Position numbers and translations under genes: made by a program. Positions 1-11,395 of a stretch of DNA of 64,000 nt are shown in pieces (the first letter of the stretch is position 1; the number at the start of each line of letters is the position of its first letter). Source of the stretch: Polytrichum commune (lineage: Eukaryota > Streptophyta > Polytrichopsida > Polytrichales > Polytrichaceae); assembly GCA_950295325.1 (NCBI GenBank), contig OX485809.1, positions 2,358,001 through 2,422,000 of the forward strand. The letters run 5' to 3'. A model generated the notes under the pieces. It was not told where the DNA came from. It searched no databases and saw only the letters and a program-made list of their open reading frames with translations.

Positions 1-93
1 TTGTTAGTAGAATTAGGGAAATTAGGTAGGAAGATTAGTTAAGGGCTTGAATAATTAGTGAGGTAGTTGGGAATTACAACTACAAAGTTGTGG

Positions 94-460
94 GTTCATG
101 AAGGAGCTGGGTTTATGAAGGAGCTGGGTTTGTTTAGTTAGAAAGTAAAGAGCTGGGTTTATGAAGGACCTGGGTTTGTTTAGTTAGAAGCTAAGGAGCT
201 GGGTTCATGAAGGAGCTGGGTTTATGAAGGAGCTGGGTTTGTTTAGTTAGAAAGTAAAGAGCTGGGTTTATGAAGGACCTGGGTTTGTTTAGTTAGAAGC
301 TAAGGAGCTGGGTTCATGAAGGAGCTGGGTTTATGAAGGAGCTGGGTTTGTTTAGTTAGAAGCTAAGAAGCTGGGTTTATGAAGGAGCTGGGTTTATGAA
401 GGAGCTAGGTTTATGTAATTAGAAAGTAAAGAGATGGGTTCATGAAGGAGCTTAGTAGAT
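94..460. repeat. Minisatellite with 109-bp higher-order unit
   Basis: The phrase GTTCATGAAGGAGCTGG recurs at 94, 203 and 312, an exact 109-bp spacing, and the blocks between are nearly identical. Inside each block a ~17-bp subunit (AAGGAGCTGGGTTTATG and variants) and a TTTGTTTAGTTAGAAG spacer alternate. The third block degenerates into tandem 17-mers by about 450. It has no coding potential. Confidence 0.85.
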
Positions 461-1238
461 AGCCTACCTAATTAGCTCATAGACAAGTAGTTAGTTACAT
501 TATGCTAGTTAGTGTTATGTGTGGCTTTCACAAGTAAATGTATTTGAGATTGACTATAGAGAATAGTGTTTTTTTAACACTTGCATCCTCTCTTTAAAAA
601 TAAACCACGTGCACAACTTAATGGAGAATGTGGAGCACTCTCGCGATGGCAAGACAAAGGAAGCAAAGACCAAAGGTGCGAGGGAGAGATTGACATAAGT
701 CACATAAGTATTTCTTAATACTTAAAGGCTTATGTACGGTATGGAGACACCAAGTGAGACCTCTTATAGTAGCGATACGGAATACACAAGTGATAGTTCA
801 AGTGGTAGTATAGAGTCAACGGCACAGACTCCATTTAGGAGAGGGATATCCTTAAGGGCTTGTGTAGCTAAAGCAGCCGGATGGACGTTAGAAGCAAACA
901 AAGACAAAATAGCACCCGAGCATAAGGAGGTTAAAATAACATAGTTAACTTGTGCATTCTCCACATACGTATTGAAATCGTACATTGAGTTGTTAAAAGT
1001 GAAATTCCAGTTAAATCCAAGACCACTTGAAGGGTGAACCTTGCACTATGGACTCATCCAAGTCCAAATCCAATACCGCGGAGGAATGTGAGCCCAAACC
1101 CACTACTCGGACTACGGACGCTTAAGGGTGGGGGGTTTGGCTTCACACCATACATTTCAGGCAACCGCCCCCACTCTCCAGAATCTGATTTTTCTCAACT
1201 GCACCATAATGCGATCATTCGTTCTCACATGCATGCAC
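461..1238. other. No supported gene; 3' flank of the TNP2 gene
   Basis: A 70-codon Ser/Thr-rich plus-strand reading frame at 732-944 matches no family I recognise and has no splice support. A short imperfect hairpin (CATAAGTATT...AATACTT...CTTATG) sits near 700-736. The left end of the CACTA element to the right could lie here or outside the window; I found no convincing CACTA terminus. Confidence 0.4.
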
Positions 1239-1968
1239 CTAAAAACTCGCTAGTGCCAATAAGTTCTCGGAATCAGAAAGTTCTATGGCTCCCACTAGGG
1301 AGACGGTGGTAGGAGATGGCTGCATACGGTTGTCTATGTCCACTCCATCTACTTGTGCGCCCGTAGTAATGAAGACATCCGTTGTGCATTGTTCGTGTCT
1401 TCTTGCGCGTGCCTCCTTTGCCAACACAACTCTCCATCCCGGTCTGCCCACTTCCTCTGACCAAAACACTTGTGTTGCTTGGCTAGGAAAAATAAATGAA
1501 TCTAACATCCGTGGCACTTTGTGTCGGAAATTTACGACCATGAATCCAGCCTCATCTCTCACATAAGAAGGATTCCCCCAATTGTCACGTTGTTTCATCC
1601 ACTCGCACCTAAAAACTATAATAGGTGTACGGAGCGGGCCATAGTTCAATTTCAGTATATCCTTTAGTACTCCCACATAGTTCAATGTTGTTGATTCTGA
1701 CTCCGTGGACGACATGTGGAACACGGACGCCACACCGCTGTCATAAGTTTGAAGCGTGGTCGATTGCTGGTCTTCTACCCGAAAGTGGTTTCCATAGGCC
1801 TTCATCCTTATGTAGCGCGTGGCTACTTGTGATGGTCTACTGCACAACAGCACTCGGTCCATGTCATCCGCATTGTTCGGGTCCACAGGGTGCCTGTGCA
1901 CTACATCTTTAATCCAATTCTCGAAAATTGGGATGTCGGGGTTCAGTCCCTTTTCTTCTTCCCATTGC
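1239..1968 (-). CDS. CACTA TNP2 transposase, exon C (DUF4216)
   Basis: This is the last coding exon of the TNP2-type transposase. Running from an acceptor (GTGCAG/GCAATG) at 1968 to a stop at 1239, it encodes about 243 residues. The layout is that of DUF4216, the domain C-terminal of TNP2 in plant CACTA elements: an 'AYGNHFRVED' block, a 'DSGV' turn, 'NYVGVLKDILKLNYG', then 'VVFRCEW'-like and 'VNF' segments and a 'FPSQATQVFW' block. The upstream intron (1969-2224) joins exon B in phase 2 and recreates an Arg codon followed by Gln-Trp-Glu. No frameshift or internal stop is visible. Domain names rest on remembered family patterns. Confidence 0.8.
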
Positions 1969-2224
1969 CTGCACATGCACAGCCGCCACATTCAATACCG
2001 GTATTACAAACTTGCAGTAAACAACCAACATTGTTTTCATTTAATAACCACTGAATGGTGGTGAACGTATGTACTGCTGGGCCATTTGACAATTACGTAG
2101 TTCCTGTACTTCAGTGCTTTTAGTTGTGGGGGTCCATAATGACTGCTACTGGGTCTGTTATTGTGTACTACTTCTGTAGAACTCACAGTCATTGTTTGGT
2201 TTCAACGAGTAAATAATGACTCAC

Positions 2225-3123
2225 CTGTGCCACGGCTCCATGAGAGACAAATTAGATAGTGCATATTGGTGTGCAAGATCTCTCAGCGCTGGCGACATCA
2301 AGTACTTTGCTCCAGCCCCTTCCACCACCTCCTCTGCATCCCCATACTCTTCATCTGCGTCCCAGACTCGGCGGTCAACAACCTCGAATCTTTGTAAGTA
2401 CTCTGTTGTGAATCCTAGGCATTCGTCCCTCACATATCCCTCTGCCATGCACGCCTCCGGTCTTGCCATGTTCCTAACATATTCCTTTAATGTCTTCATG
2501 TATCTTTCAATGGGATACATCCACCTTGATGATACAGGTCCACACACGTCCAATTCATCCACAAGGTGGTACACTAAATGTGTCATAACATCGAAAAATG
2601 AAGGTGGGAAGTGTATCTCCAGAAGTGCCATGCTCCGTGCCACATCTGCTTGTAGTGCTTGGATCTCCGAGGGATTCCACACATTGTTGCATATTTTGCG
2701 AAACACCCTACAAATTCTCATGACCGCCATTCTTGGTCCACGTTGTAGAAGACCTCGTAGGGCTAGAGGCATCACTTGTTGCATAAGCACATGGTAGTCA
2801 TGTGACTTCAAGCCCCCAAATTTCTTCTTCCGTATGTACTGTGCCATGTTGGAAACCAAGCCTGTTGGTGGCTTCAAGGACTCAATGGTGTTGGCAAAAC
2901 TGTCAAATTCATCATTTGTCAGCACATACGGGGCCATGGGTTTAAGCATTCTGCCATTTTTTTTGGGGTGGGGAGTAAGCCACAAATGTCTCCTAATGCC
3001 TCTTCGTTGGAGGTCTCGCCTAACCTTCACCGTGTCCTTCAGTCCGGTCACGGTCTTCAGGATATTTTTCGCAACATTCTGCTCGCAATGCATAACATCC
3101 AACGTGTACCGTATGAGGAGGTT
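2225..3123 (-). CDS. CACTA TNP2 transposase, exon B (DUF4218)
   Basis: This 899-bp open exon continues the transposase. It starts after TATGCAG at 3123 with the TNP2 signature 'NLLIRYTLDVMHCEQNVAKN'. It then carries the DUF4218 pattern: 'KSHDYHVLMQQVMPLALRG', 'IHFPPSFFDVMTHLVYHLV', 'CGPVSSRWMYPIERYMK', and 'RPEACMAEGYV'. The donor at 2224 (CACAG/GTGAGT) is good. Phase 0 at the 5' end and phase 2 at the 3' end both match the neighbouring exons. DUF4218 is the usual partner domain of TNP2 in plant En/Spm elements. Confidence 0.85.
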
Positions 3124-3231
3124 CTGCATATCCACAAACACAAAATTATATTTTACACAACAAAACACCACTGCGACGGTCTCAACAAACAACAACGTTG
3201 TTTATGACTGCGAATTCAGTTGTAAGGAGTA

Positions 3232-4260
3232 GTTTCTCAGTCATTGAGGGAGTCCGGGAGGACATTGCATAACATTTGCAAGCAATGCATCACATCCAAC
3301 TTTTAACGTGTGAGGAGGTTCTCAACGTACACAAAGTTGGCAATGGGTTCTACGCAACAAGGACGGCTGCAATATGATCGTCATGCAGCACCTCTGCTCG
3401 AGGGGGTTGATTTCAATAGTAAACAGTAGTAACTCTGTTATTAATGGACTACTTAAGGACAATGCAGGAGATTTTGCGGCAATACTGAACATGCAATGAT
3501 TACCGACTGTGGAGGTCATCCACATCGTCAAACTTCACATTCTGAATGACACAGAGACCACCACTGCAACAAAGGGTATAAACAACATATCTGTTTATGA
3601 CGTGGATTTCAGTAGGGAAGAGTATTAACTCAATCATTAAGTGAGTACTTAAGGACATTGCATAACATTTTCAACCAATGCATTGCATCCATCGTTTAGA
3701 GTGGGGGGACGTTCTCATGATCCAATGAGTAGACATTATACTCTACACAACGAGCAGCACTGCAATAACATGGATGGACAAGAACTCTATCTATGATGTT
3801 GATTTCAGTAGTACAGAGTGGTAAATCAGTCATTAAGTGAGTACTTAGGATGATGCATAACAAGGGCCGGCAATGCATAGCATCCACCATTTAACGTGTG
3901 AGGAGGTCCTCAATATCCCGGAGAAACAACATTGTGACTGACAAACATGACCACCACTGTGTGGTGGGTTCCGTATAAACAACAACTCCCTCGATGACGT
4001 TGAGTTCAGTATAGAATAGTATTTTCTTTAGTCATTAATGTCTGTACTTAAGGACAATGCATAACATTGACCGGTTGTGCATTGCATCCTACGTTTAGGG
4101 TTTAGAGGAGGTCCTAAATATCCACCGTCTTTACATTATGTTCTACACAACAACCACCACTGCCAAACAAACCGACGTCCAACACGTCTGTCTATTACGT
4201 AGATTTCATCAGTATGCAATTGTAAATCAGTCATTAAGTGAGTTCTTAAGGACGACCAAT
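3232..4260. repeat. ~198-bp intronic tandem array in the TNP2 gene
   Basis: Diverged units begin near 3232, 3424, 3625, 3820, 4020 and 4222, each opening with a TCAGTCATTAAGTGAGTACTTA-like block and containing AATGCATAACAT, GTGTGAGGAGGTTCT and TACACAACAACACCACTG motifs. The array fills most of intron 3124-4463. Each unit also contains a degenerate copy of the 5' edge of exon B (the LDVMHCEQN coding stretch and its acceptor), so the array appears to have grown from a duplication across that exon boundary. Confidence 0.75.
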
Positions 4261-4463
4261 CCTTAACTCCTTCCTCAGAATTGTCAAGTTATGTTCTGCT
4301 CTTCATGACCTGAATCTACATTCTTAATGTGAATAAGTGCGAGGCAATCATACATGCATTGCATATGAAAATTCAGATGGCAGGTACACGGAACGTTGTA
4401 TTCTCATAGTCCACATCACCTTCGACTCCTACATCTAGTCTTAATAAGCAATTGATCCATTAC

Positions 4464-5712
4464 CTTCCAATAGGGCAGGTTGTGTAGAATACTCCTCCTT
4501 TTGACACCATGTACTTTCGACGGATCTCCCGCACCCCCTTGATTGTTGCCCTCGTCCAGCCAACTTTGGTACTCATTTGCTCGATGCACTTGCTCCTCCG
4601 CAGTGACTACATTGGGTTTCCCTCGATCTTCTTCGCGGCCATTAAAGTGCTCTTTCATTGTCGTGGACCTCCAAGGGTCGTCGTGTGGAAGCCACCTCCT
4701 GGTGTCCGTGTACGTTTGCTTCCCAAGTTCAATTGAGTGTTCACCTTTGAATTGCGGACCACAAATTGGACACGCAGCATAACCTTGATGGGCAACACCT
4801 GCAACAGTTCCATATCCCGGAAAGTCGTGGATTGTCCAAAGCAACACCGCTCGTAGTTTGAAAGGCCGGGAGCCAACATCTTTTACAACATCGTAGGCAA
4901 CCACACCCTTCCAAAGCTCCACCAACTCCTCAACCAAAGGCTCCAAGTACACATCAAAAAATTCCGAAGTCACGGATTGTTTTCCAGGAATCAACAAGGC
5001 TAACATGATGAAAAATTTCTTTGTGCTCAACCAGGGTGGCAAGTTGTAATTCAACAACATTACCGGCCATGTGCTCCAACTAACACGTTGCAATTTGAAA
5101 GGATTCACGCCATCCGTTGCCATTCCTAGGTGGATGTTACGGTCGTCATTGCCAAAGCTGCAATCTACGACTTCATGTACATGCCTCCATGCCTTGGAGT
5201 CACAAGGATGTCTTACTAATCCATCCGTACTTTTATTTTTTGCATGCCACAACAAAAGCTCAGCTATGGCTGGCGTGCGAAACATACGTTTCAGTCTAGG
5301 AATCAGGGGGAAGTGCCTAAGGACTTTCCATGGTCTTTGTTTTTGGGCCTCATCTTTGTACCTCGGTTTCTTGCACTTTGGACAACATGTGGCATGTTCA
5401 TATTGGCCCCTGAACAACACACAACCTGCTTGGCATGCATGAATTGTGTTGTAATTCAATCCGAGTTTCTTAATCAATGTTTTAGCGGCATGGTAGTTTT
5501 TGGGCAAATGATTCTCACTTGGAAGAAGGTGCTTGCGGAATAATGCGAAAAGTTGATCCGCGAATTTGTTGCTCACGCCATGTATCGTGCACAGAGTCAT
5601 TATCAATATCGTGGCTGCCAGTACGGATGACCTCGCTCCATGGTACAACTCCTCCAAATTGAATGCTTCCTCCAAAAGGCGTGGGTCTTCATGGTAGTCT
5701 TCTTCTGCACTG
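4464..5712 (-). CDS. CACTA TNP2 transposase, exon A (Transposase_21)
   Basis: This is the TNP2 / Transposase_21 core of an En/Spm-type DNA transposon, which cuts and moves the element in the nucleus. The 416 codons carry an 'EEAFNLEELYHGARSS' start, a 'CPKC' pair, 'GMATDGVNPFK' (the block with the conserved Asp), 'WPVMLLNYNLPPWL', 'LLIPGKQS', 'YDV', 'LLWTIHDFPGYG' and 'ACPICGP'. The exon ends in 'LPYWK', and donor AAG/GTAATG joins exon B in phase 0 to give the family's 'YWKNLLIR' junction. The reading frame runs upstream of any Met to an acceptor (TTGTAG/CAGTGC) at 5712, so the start codon is in another exon. The three exons together encode about 959 residues without a lesion, so the gene may still be functional. 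Confidence 0.85.
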
Positions 5713-6248
5713 CTACAACAAAACCACTGTAAATGATTGCAAATCCATTGTAGAACAACTGCAAGGACAGTTTGCAGTCATTATTTCAGTGGAGGGAAAA
5801 TTCAGGGATGAAGTGCCGGCACCTCAAACCCCTTGCATGGGGCACCATGTATCGTGCACAATTGTCGTAGAGAGAAAGGGAGGTGGTGAGACAGAGAGAC
5901 TGGAGGGTGGAGAGAAGTGCCATGTGCAAACTTAGGGTTGCACTACTGTGGTCACGACAAAGCCCAGATTGTTGGAGGTCTTCTTTATGACTAAAACATT
6001 GCAATTTCAGGGAATCTAGCACATATATTGGCGCTCTTATTAATCTGTTACATATGGTGTATGCTTTGATATTATATAAAATTGGATGCTACGAACAATT
6101 CATTCACAAATCCAAAAAGCTACAAGGTATATAAATTCGTGTTGTTGGAACTCAAGTGAGGATGAATGCGGGTAATAGACATTTCATAACTAGACCTACA
6201 GATGCATGTTGAAAATGAACTCTCAAGCCATCTTCAACAAATTCTTAC

Positions 6249-6353
6249 CAGGTGTGGAGCGGTGGAGGGTCGAGGACATCGGACACCAACATACTGTCCA
6301 CAATCACTGCAGTCACCCTCGCATGATGAATGTTCGGACTTGTCCACCACTGC
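6249..6353 (-). CDS. Possible small Cys-rich exon upstream of TNP2
   Basis: A 105-bp minus-strand stretch lies between an acceptor (TATGGCAG/GCAGTG) and a donor (CACCTG/GTAAGA). It encodes 35 residues with four clustered Cys (CEGDCSDC...C). It could be a 5' exon of the TNP2 gene. Its phase (0) does not fit exon A directly, so another exon would be needed in between. Evidence is limited to splice sites and composition. Confidence 0.25.
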
Positions 6354-6399
6354 CTGCCATAAAAGTAAGGTTATTTACAATGCCCACACTTGCAGGAAT

Positions 6400-6497
6400 G
6401 CAACGCACTAATTTGAACCACTCGCAGCTAATAAATAGGCAAATGAATTAGTGATTAGCCTCGTACCCTGTTATTTCTATTTGATTTGAAAATGTAA
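6400..6497. repeat. Direct repeat, copy 1 (pair at 8981-9079)
   Basis: About 98 bp starting CAACGCACTAATTTGAACCA recur nearly unchanged at 8981-9079, with only a handful of substitutions. Both copies lie in non-coding DNA between the divergent TNP2 and TnpA-like genes. This supports, weakly, that the two genes belong to one large element. Confidence 0.8.
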
Positions 6498-6499
6498 CC

Positions 6500-8470
6500 G
6501 CAAATGGTTCATTTGTGGGGAAATTTGTGAGGAGATCCAAATTATGGCCACCAATGTAGTAGTAATTATTGCACTAGCTCTACTTGTGGTCGTCATTAAT
6601 CTCCAATTGAAGGATGTAGTGATTTAGTGGCCTTGTAGTAATAAACTATCCAGGACAAAGTGGATGGGCACATGGCTGGGAAGTGAGCATGGGAGGCCAT
6701 GCACAAAGGGCCCCATACACTTATGCCCAAGTGGGATAACACATGAAACTGTAAGGAGCGTACCCATACACTTATGTGGGACTTAATGAAACATATAATA
6801 TGAAATTATGAACATCTGGCTAATATGAAGAGCAGATTTTAGTTACTGCTCCGCTCTATAAATGTTGGTCCCTGTAATCATTGATGAAACTTCCATGCTA
6901 GCGCTTAGTGGAGGAGTATTCGCAAAAGGATACCCTCTTCTACGTTCCCTGCCAAACAGGTCCTTCAAGAATCACATATAATTGCTTATATGATACCATA
7001 AACTATCTCAATCTGTCACAGTTCGCTCATGCCCAAGTTGACTTTATGTGGTCATAAAGTAGTTGTTAATGTTGTGAAGACATAACATTTGTCTATCTAT
7101 GACTGCCCTAGTCATATACCTGGTCATTGACCGGGGCAAAGACGTCGTTGTTTAGTCATTTAGCAGTCATTTAGTCTGTGGGTTTAGCCTGATGTTTAAA
7201 CCCTACCACGGCGGGAGGCTGGCGCGGCGTCTTCAATGCATAAAGACATCTAACCGTTGGGAAGCAAGGTCTAAATACCCGGGCGTATCTGGACATTACG
7301 TATTTTCGCGGAGAGGAAAGGAGAGCAAGTTCAAGTGTGTTAAGGCGGATTGCATAGACAGATCGCTATTCGCAATTCGCTGTGTGCAACATACATTCAG
7401 GGCAGGCACAAACATTGCGCTGCAATGCGGCTACATAACTGTGGAGTAAGAGCGTAGTTTGTCTGTAGGTGATTGTAGATGGCCGAGAGTATGTCAGCTC
7501 TCAAGCCACGTGCGGAAAGACATGTGGCCGCGGAAAAATCGCCGAGGACCGCGCGTACATGCCCCGAGGCTGATTCGGATGAGGAGAGATGCTCTTATGA
7601 GGTGGAACGCGACAAGAGAGTAGCAAAAATGAGAGAACTCTTGAAGCCATTGGTGCTCGCAAGCAATAATTTGTGAGCAGTAGAAGAGACTTACATTCTC
7701 ATCCCCTGTTATGCTGGGTTGTTCGTCGTTCTGCCTCCGCGTTCGGTGCGCGTCTTTTCCGGAAGAGGTTACGGGGATGCTGGTGGTGAAAACTAGCAGC
7801 CCCCGACTAGGGTTTGGTGCCACCAGGGTAAATGGGAAGTCATAGTAGGTTCCACGTGGCTACTGCTCATAGGTCCCACACGGACGGTCACGATCACAAC
7901 TGGTGGCATCTCCCGCGTGGGAAGCCTTTCTCCAACTCTGCTGTAGACCCTGTGTTTCCTCGTCGTCGTTGTCGTTTCTCTTCTTTGGCATCTGTAGTAG
8001 GTGTTGCGTCCTCTCGGCGTTTCTGTCCCACTTCCATCAATGTGTACAGCGACACTAGTTTGTTGATTGTTGCATGAATTGTGTTGGTGTCTTCTGCTGC
8101 GGATCCAACTTGAATCTGCTCCGGCGCCTCCTAGGTGAATCTGCTCACGCGGGTCATAAAGCTAGGTGAATCTGCTCACAAGTGTCGTAAACCTACTGCT
8201 ACAAGGTTTTTCTTCATCCCCTCTCCTGCTGCTGGGTGTTGAGTCCTTGGGTGGGTCGCCCTCCTTGAAGACAACATGGCTGGGGGGTTCTTATACAACG
8301 CCTGCACATGTCCCACCTCCCGAGGTTTAGGGTTTAGGCCCAGAGTGCACAGGAATTCGCATCCCGCGAGGACTCTCAGTTGGCCCTCTCTTTAGCGCGC
8401 TCTTAGATCACTATATAAAGTGGGAAGAGGATCTCACTTGCATTTGTTGTCATCATAATGATGTTATTTC
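6500..8470. other. Intergenic stretch between divergent transposase genes
   Basis: Many short AGTCATT/GTCGTCATT words occur here, resembling CACTA subterminal repeats. A 65-codon frame at 7479-7676 has a 'YEVERDKRVAKMRELL' tail, a pattern I associate with N-terminal exons of plant transposon proteins. It has no start or splice support and is not called as a gene. TATATAAA-like sequence near 8410 may belong to the promoter of the next gene. Confidence 0.35.
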
Positions 8471-8624
8471 TTTCATGTGTGAGTGGGAGGATCTAACTTC
8501 AGTTTGGTGCAGGCGTGAGAGTGTGAGAGGTCAGAAGCGTGTAGGGCAGTCTGCGGCAGTGCGCCGCAGCCGCAGGCAGTGTTCGAGGATTACGCGGTTG
8601 GGAGTATTGGAACATACCCTCGAA

Positions 8625-8679
8625 ATGGAGGGCGAGGAGGAGTCCGCAACAACGAAGACCAGTGACGAATACAGTCCAG
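8625..8679 (+). CDS. TnpA-like gene, exon 1
   Basis: An ATG at 8625 opens an acidic peptide (MEGEEESATTKTSDEYSP) that ends at donor AG/GTGAGT after 8679 in phase 1. Splicing to the acceptor at 9647 (GAGCAG/AT) gives an uninterrupted acidic run rich in Asp and Glu. The same frame is open upstream to about 8475, so an earlier start is possible. The phase fit is the main evidence. Confidence 0.55.
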
Positions 8680-9647
8680 GTGAGTTGTAACACACAGCTT
8701 CAAGCCATCTTCTTACCTTGTACACCCTTCTTACCCTAAACCCTAAACCCTTACCTTGCTTCAAGTTTTTTCTTATCTTTGTTTATTCAGTGAGTCAGAC
8801 AGTGGATCTTAGAAATCAGAATGAGTTGCATTTCTGCTTTCAATAGATGCACAGGGTATTTGGAAAGGCCCAGATCAAGCACATTCACACATGAATCAAT
8901 TTTTTTAGATCCATTGCCAAGTTCAATGCTTTCGGATTTTAATGAACATTATGCAATGAATACTGACTACTGAACATTCTACAACGCACTAATTTGAACC
9001 ACTCGCAGCTAATAAATAGGCAAATGAATTAGTGAATAGCTTCATACTCTGTTACATCTATTTGATTTGAAATTGTAAAGTCCGGAATTGTGAAGTCGTC
9101 ATTGTAAACTCTCAAATTTTAATCAACATTCTGCAATGAATACTGAAGTCTAACATCATTCTATTGATGTGACTATGTCGCTGATGTGCTAGTGCTGTTC
9201 ACGTGAGCTGATATTGTATTCCTGATTCTCAGTCGAAATGGTCTCATACTAGGTTCGGCGTTTTCCACATTTTGTAAACGTCATCTTTGTTCTTAGAATG
9301 CACATTGTTCAGTGCAACAATATTTGTCGTCATTGTAAATTATGTTACACAAGTATGGGCATTGTAGCTCGCCATTCATCGCATGACTTATGTGCGATTG
9401 ATTACCACCTTAAAAATGGTAGATGAGATGCAAGACTGGGCATCTGTCTGTGCAACTGGAATGGTGAAAATAAAAGTCAGCTGACTGTAGTAGTCGTTTA
9501 TTAGTGAATCCTCAGTCAATTCTGTGTCATTTTATAGTCAATGATTCAATTAATCAGTGAATAAGATTCATGTTACCACAGCTGAGTCACAAGGATAGGG
9601 AGTCCTGATATTTGTCCCGGCGTTACATTTCACATGGCCCTGAGCAG

Positions 9648-10511
9648 ATGAGGAGGAGGACGATGAAGCCCAGTCACCTAAAGAACACACTGTGGACCTG
9701 CCCCGGTCAAGTGCCACGAAGAGGAAGCCGAGGCGAATTTTTAAGTCCCCCCCCCGGAAGAAGCCAACAGCCCCAAGTCCATCTGGGTCTGCACCATCAA
9801 ACGCTGCTCCATGGATGCAACAACCATGGATGCAGGGTCCACACAATCAGCAACAGCCCTGGATGATGGGCCAAGCGAACCCCTGGATGATGGGCCAACA
9901 ATTCCCCGGCCCGTGGTTACCGCCACAGCCCCCCCCCCAATGCGGCAACGCAGGAGGGTCCTACAACAAAGTCGGAGAGTGAAGCAAGGGCAGCAAGGAG
10001 AGCAAATAGGAAGGAGATGGAGGAACGAGTGGATGCAAGGCGCAATCAAGGGCAGAAACCTCATCGTGTGAGGGTGAAGGCAGGAGGAGGCATAGATGGA
10101 GGATGCGAGGGCAAGAACGAGTGGGACGAGGCTCTTAGGAGCTTAATCCCTAGGATTCTGGACGTAAGTTGTGTCAAGTGGGAGGAGCAGTCCCCAAACA
10201 GTGTTGAAAAATTGAGGAATGCGTTAGACAGTGAGTTTGAATATGTGGGGACTAACCTTTCGGACAAGGGCTTCAAGAACGCGGTGAAGAGACAAATGAA
10301 GACGGAGAGGTCAAAAATGAAGGGATGGTTTCTTAGCGGGAAGAAAGACTGTCCTATTACCATTGAGCCCGTTCAATGGGCAAGGTTGTGTGAGTACTGG
10401 TCAAAACCAGAAACGGAGGAGAAGGCACAAAGAATGGCAAATGCGCGCAAACAAGTGAAGAGGCAGTCAAATGTCGGGCGGGCAGGCAAAGCTGGAAAGG
10501 AGGCCCAATTG
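9648..10511 (+). pseudogene. TnpA-like gene, exon 2 (Transposase_24-type), frameshifted
   Basis: This exon encodes an acidic start, a basic patch (KRKPRRIFKSPPRKK), a Pro/Trp/Met/Gln-rich low-complexity stretch, then a conserved domain from about 10110: 'NEWDEALRSLIPRILDV', 'GFKNAVKRQMKTERSKMKG', 'CPITIEPVQWARLCEYW'. This matches the Ptta/En-Spm Transposase_24 pattern, the TnpA-like accessory protein of plant CACTA elements. The frame changes at a run of ten C (9929-9938): before it the frame of position 9650 is used, after it the frame of 10017. A second C run (9747-9755) shows the same hazard. This is either a true lesion or an assembly error in the homopolymer. It ends at donor TTG/GTATGG. 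Confidence 0.65.
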
Positions 10512-10808
10512 GTATGGTTCCATGTCTTGTATTCTTTCATACATCTAGATAGCTGGTTATGTTCTTTAAATTTTATTTTATATAGTACTTAACTGTCAAT
10601 AACCTGCTGTGAAAGCATAATGTTAAAATAGAGTCCCACTAGCCTCTGCAGTCATTTAAAAGCTCAATTGTTAGTCAATTATTAGCCATTTATTGTGAAC
10701 ATCAACTAAGTTCTTGGATTGTAAATGCGAGCCCTTTTTGGAGTGACATCAGACCTTTAGCTATAGCTCGATTTTTTGGTGCAAGTTGAAGTTCATTAAC
10801 ATAGGCAG

Positions 10809-10838
10809 GACAATCCAGCTGGAAAGGAGGCCCAACAG
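10809..10838 (+). CDS. TnpA-like gene, duplicated 30-bp mini-exon
   Basis: Between acceptor TAGGCAG and donor GTATGC lie ten codons, DNPAGKEAQQ. They repeat the end of exon 2 (AGKEAQL). The following intron also repeats the start of intron 2 (10512-10640 against 10839-10965), so an exon edge and its donor were duplicated 327 bp apart. Phase 0 on both sides keeps the frame. Confidence 0.45.
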
Positions 10839-11311
10839 GTATGCTCTGTGTCTTAACTTAAGGCATACTCTTAGATAACTGGTTGTGTTGTTTACATGCT
10901 ATTCTGTATAGTACTTAACTGTCAATAACGTCCAAGAAAACATAATATTTCCTTAGAGTCCCTCTGCCCTAAACCTTGCATATCATAGTTGATTTATACA
11001 TCTTATATTAGTCAGCTATTGTAAACATCAAATTGGTTTGCTTGCTGTCAAGATATACCCATTATTTCAGTGTAATCAGTGTCAAATTGCGAGCATGTTT
11101 AAACCCTAAACCAAACACTAGAATACGCGTGAGAAGGCCTTCTTGCAGACATGAACCATGACATCAGTGTTCCACAACATAAACCATGACATCAGTGTCC
11201 CGCCACTGTAATCTCCTTTGCATATTTCGGCACCACCGTGTGTTTATAGTCCGTTTTGTAGTTGCAATTGCTAATGTGCGACATGGGACCGCTTTGTGTT
11301 GACATTTGCAG

Positions 11312-11395
11312 AGAGCGAGAAGAATGAGGAGCCCTGGAATCACGGAAATTGCAGAGGATTTCCAAGGATCGGAGCAAACAGGGGCCTGCACCTCT
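11312..11395 (+). CDS. TnpA-like gene, probable internal exon
   Basis: An 84-bp open stretch lies between TTTGCAG and TCT/GTAAGT and encodes 28 residues, phase 0 on both sides. It starts basic (RARRMRSPG) and ends 'EQTGACTS'. No domain is recognised. The call rests on splice sites, phase and position. Confidence 0.4.

Noticed and set aside
1101-1112. CACTACTCGGACTACGG as left end of the TNP2 CACTA element
   Set aside because: It does not match the CACTAGAAGAAAA end at 17345, and no TSD or mirrored partner was found.
8738-8753. Telomeric position of this locus
   Set aside because: Only about two CCCTAAA units here and fewer than four at 36874; interstitial traces only.
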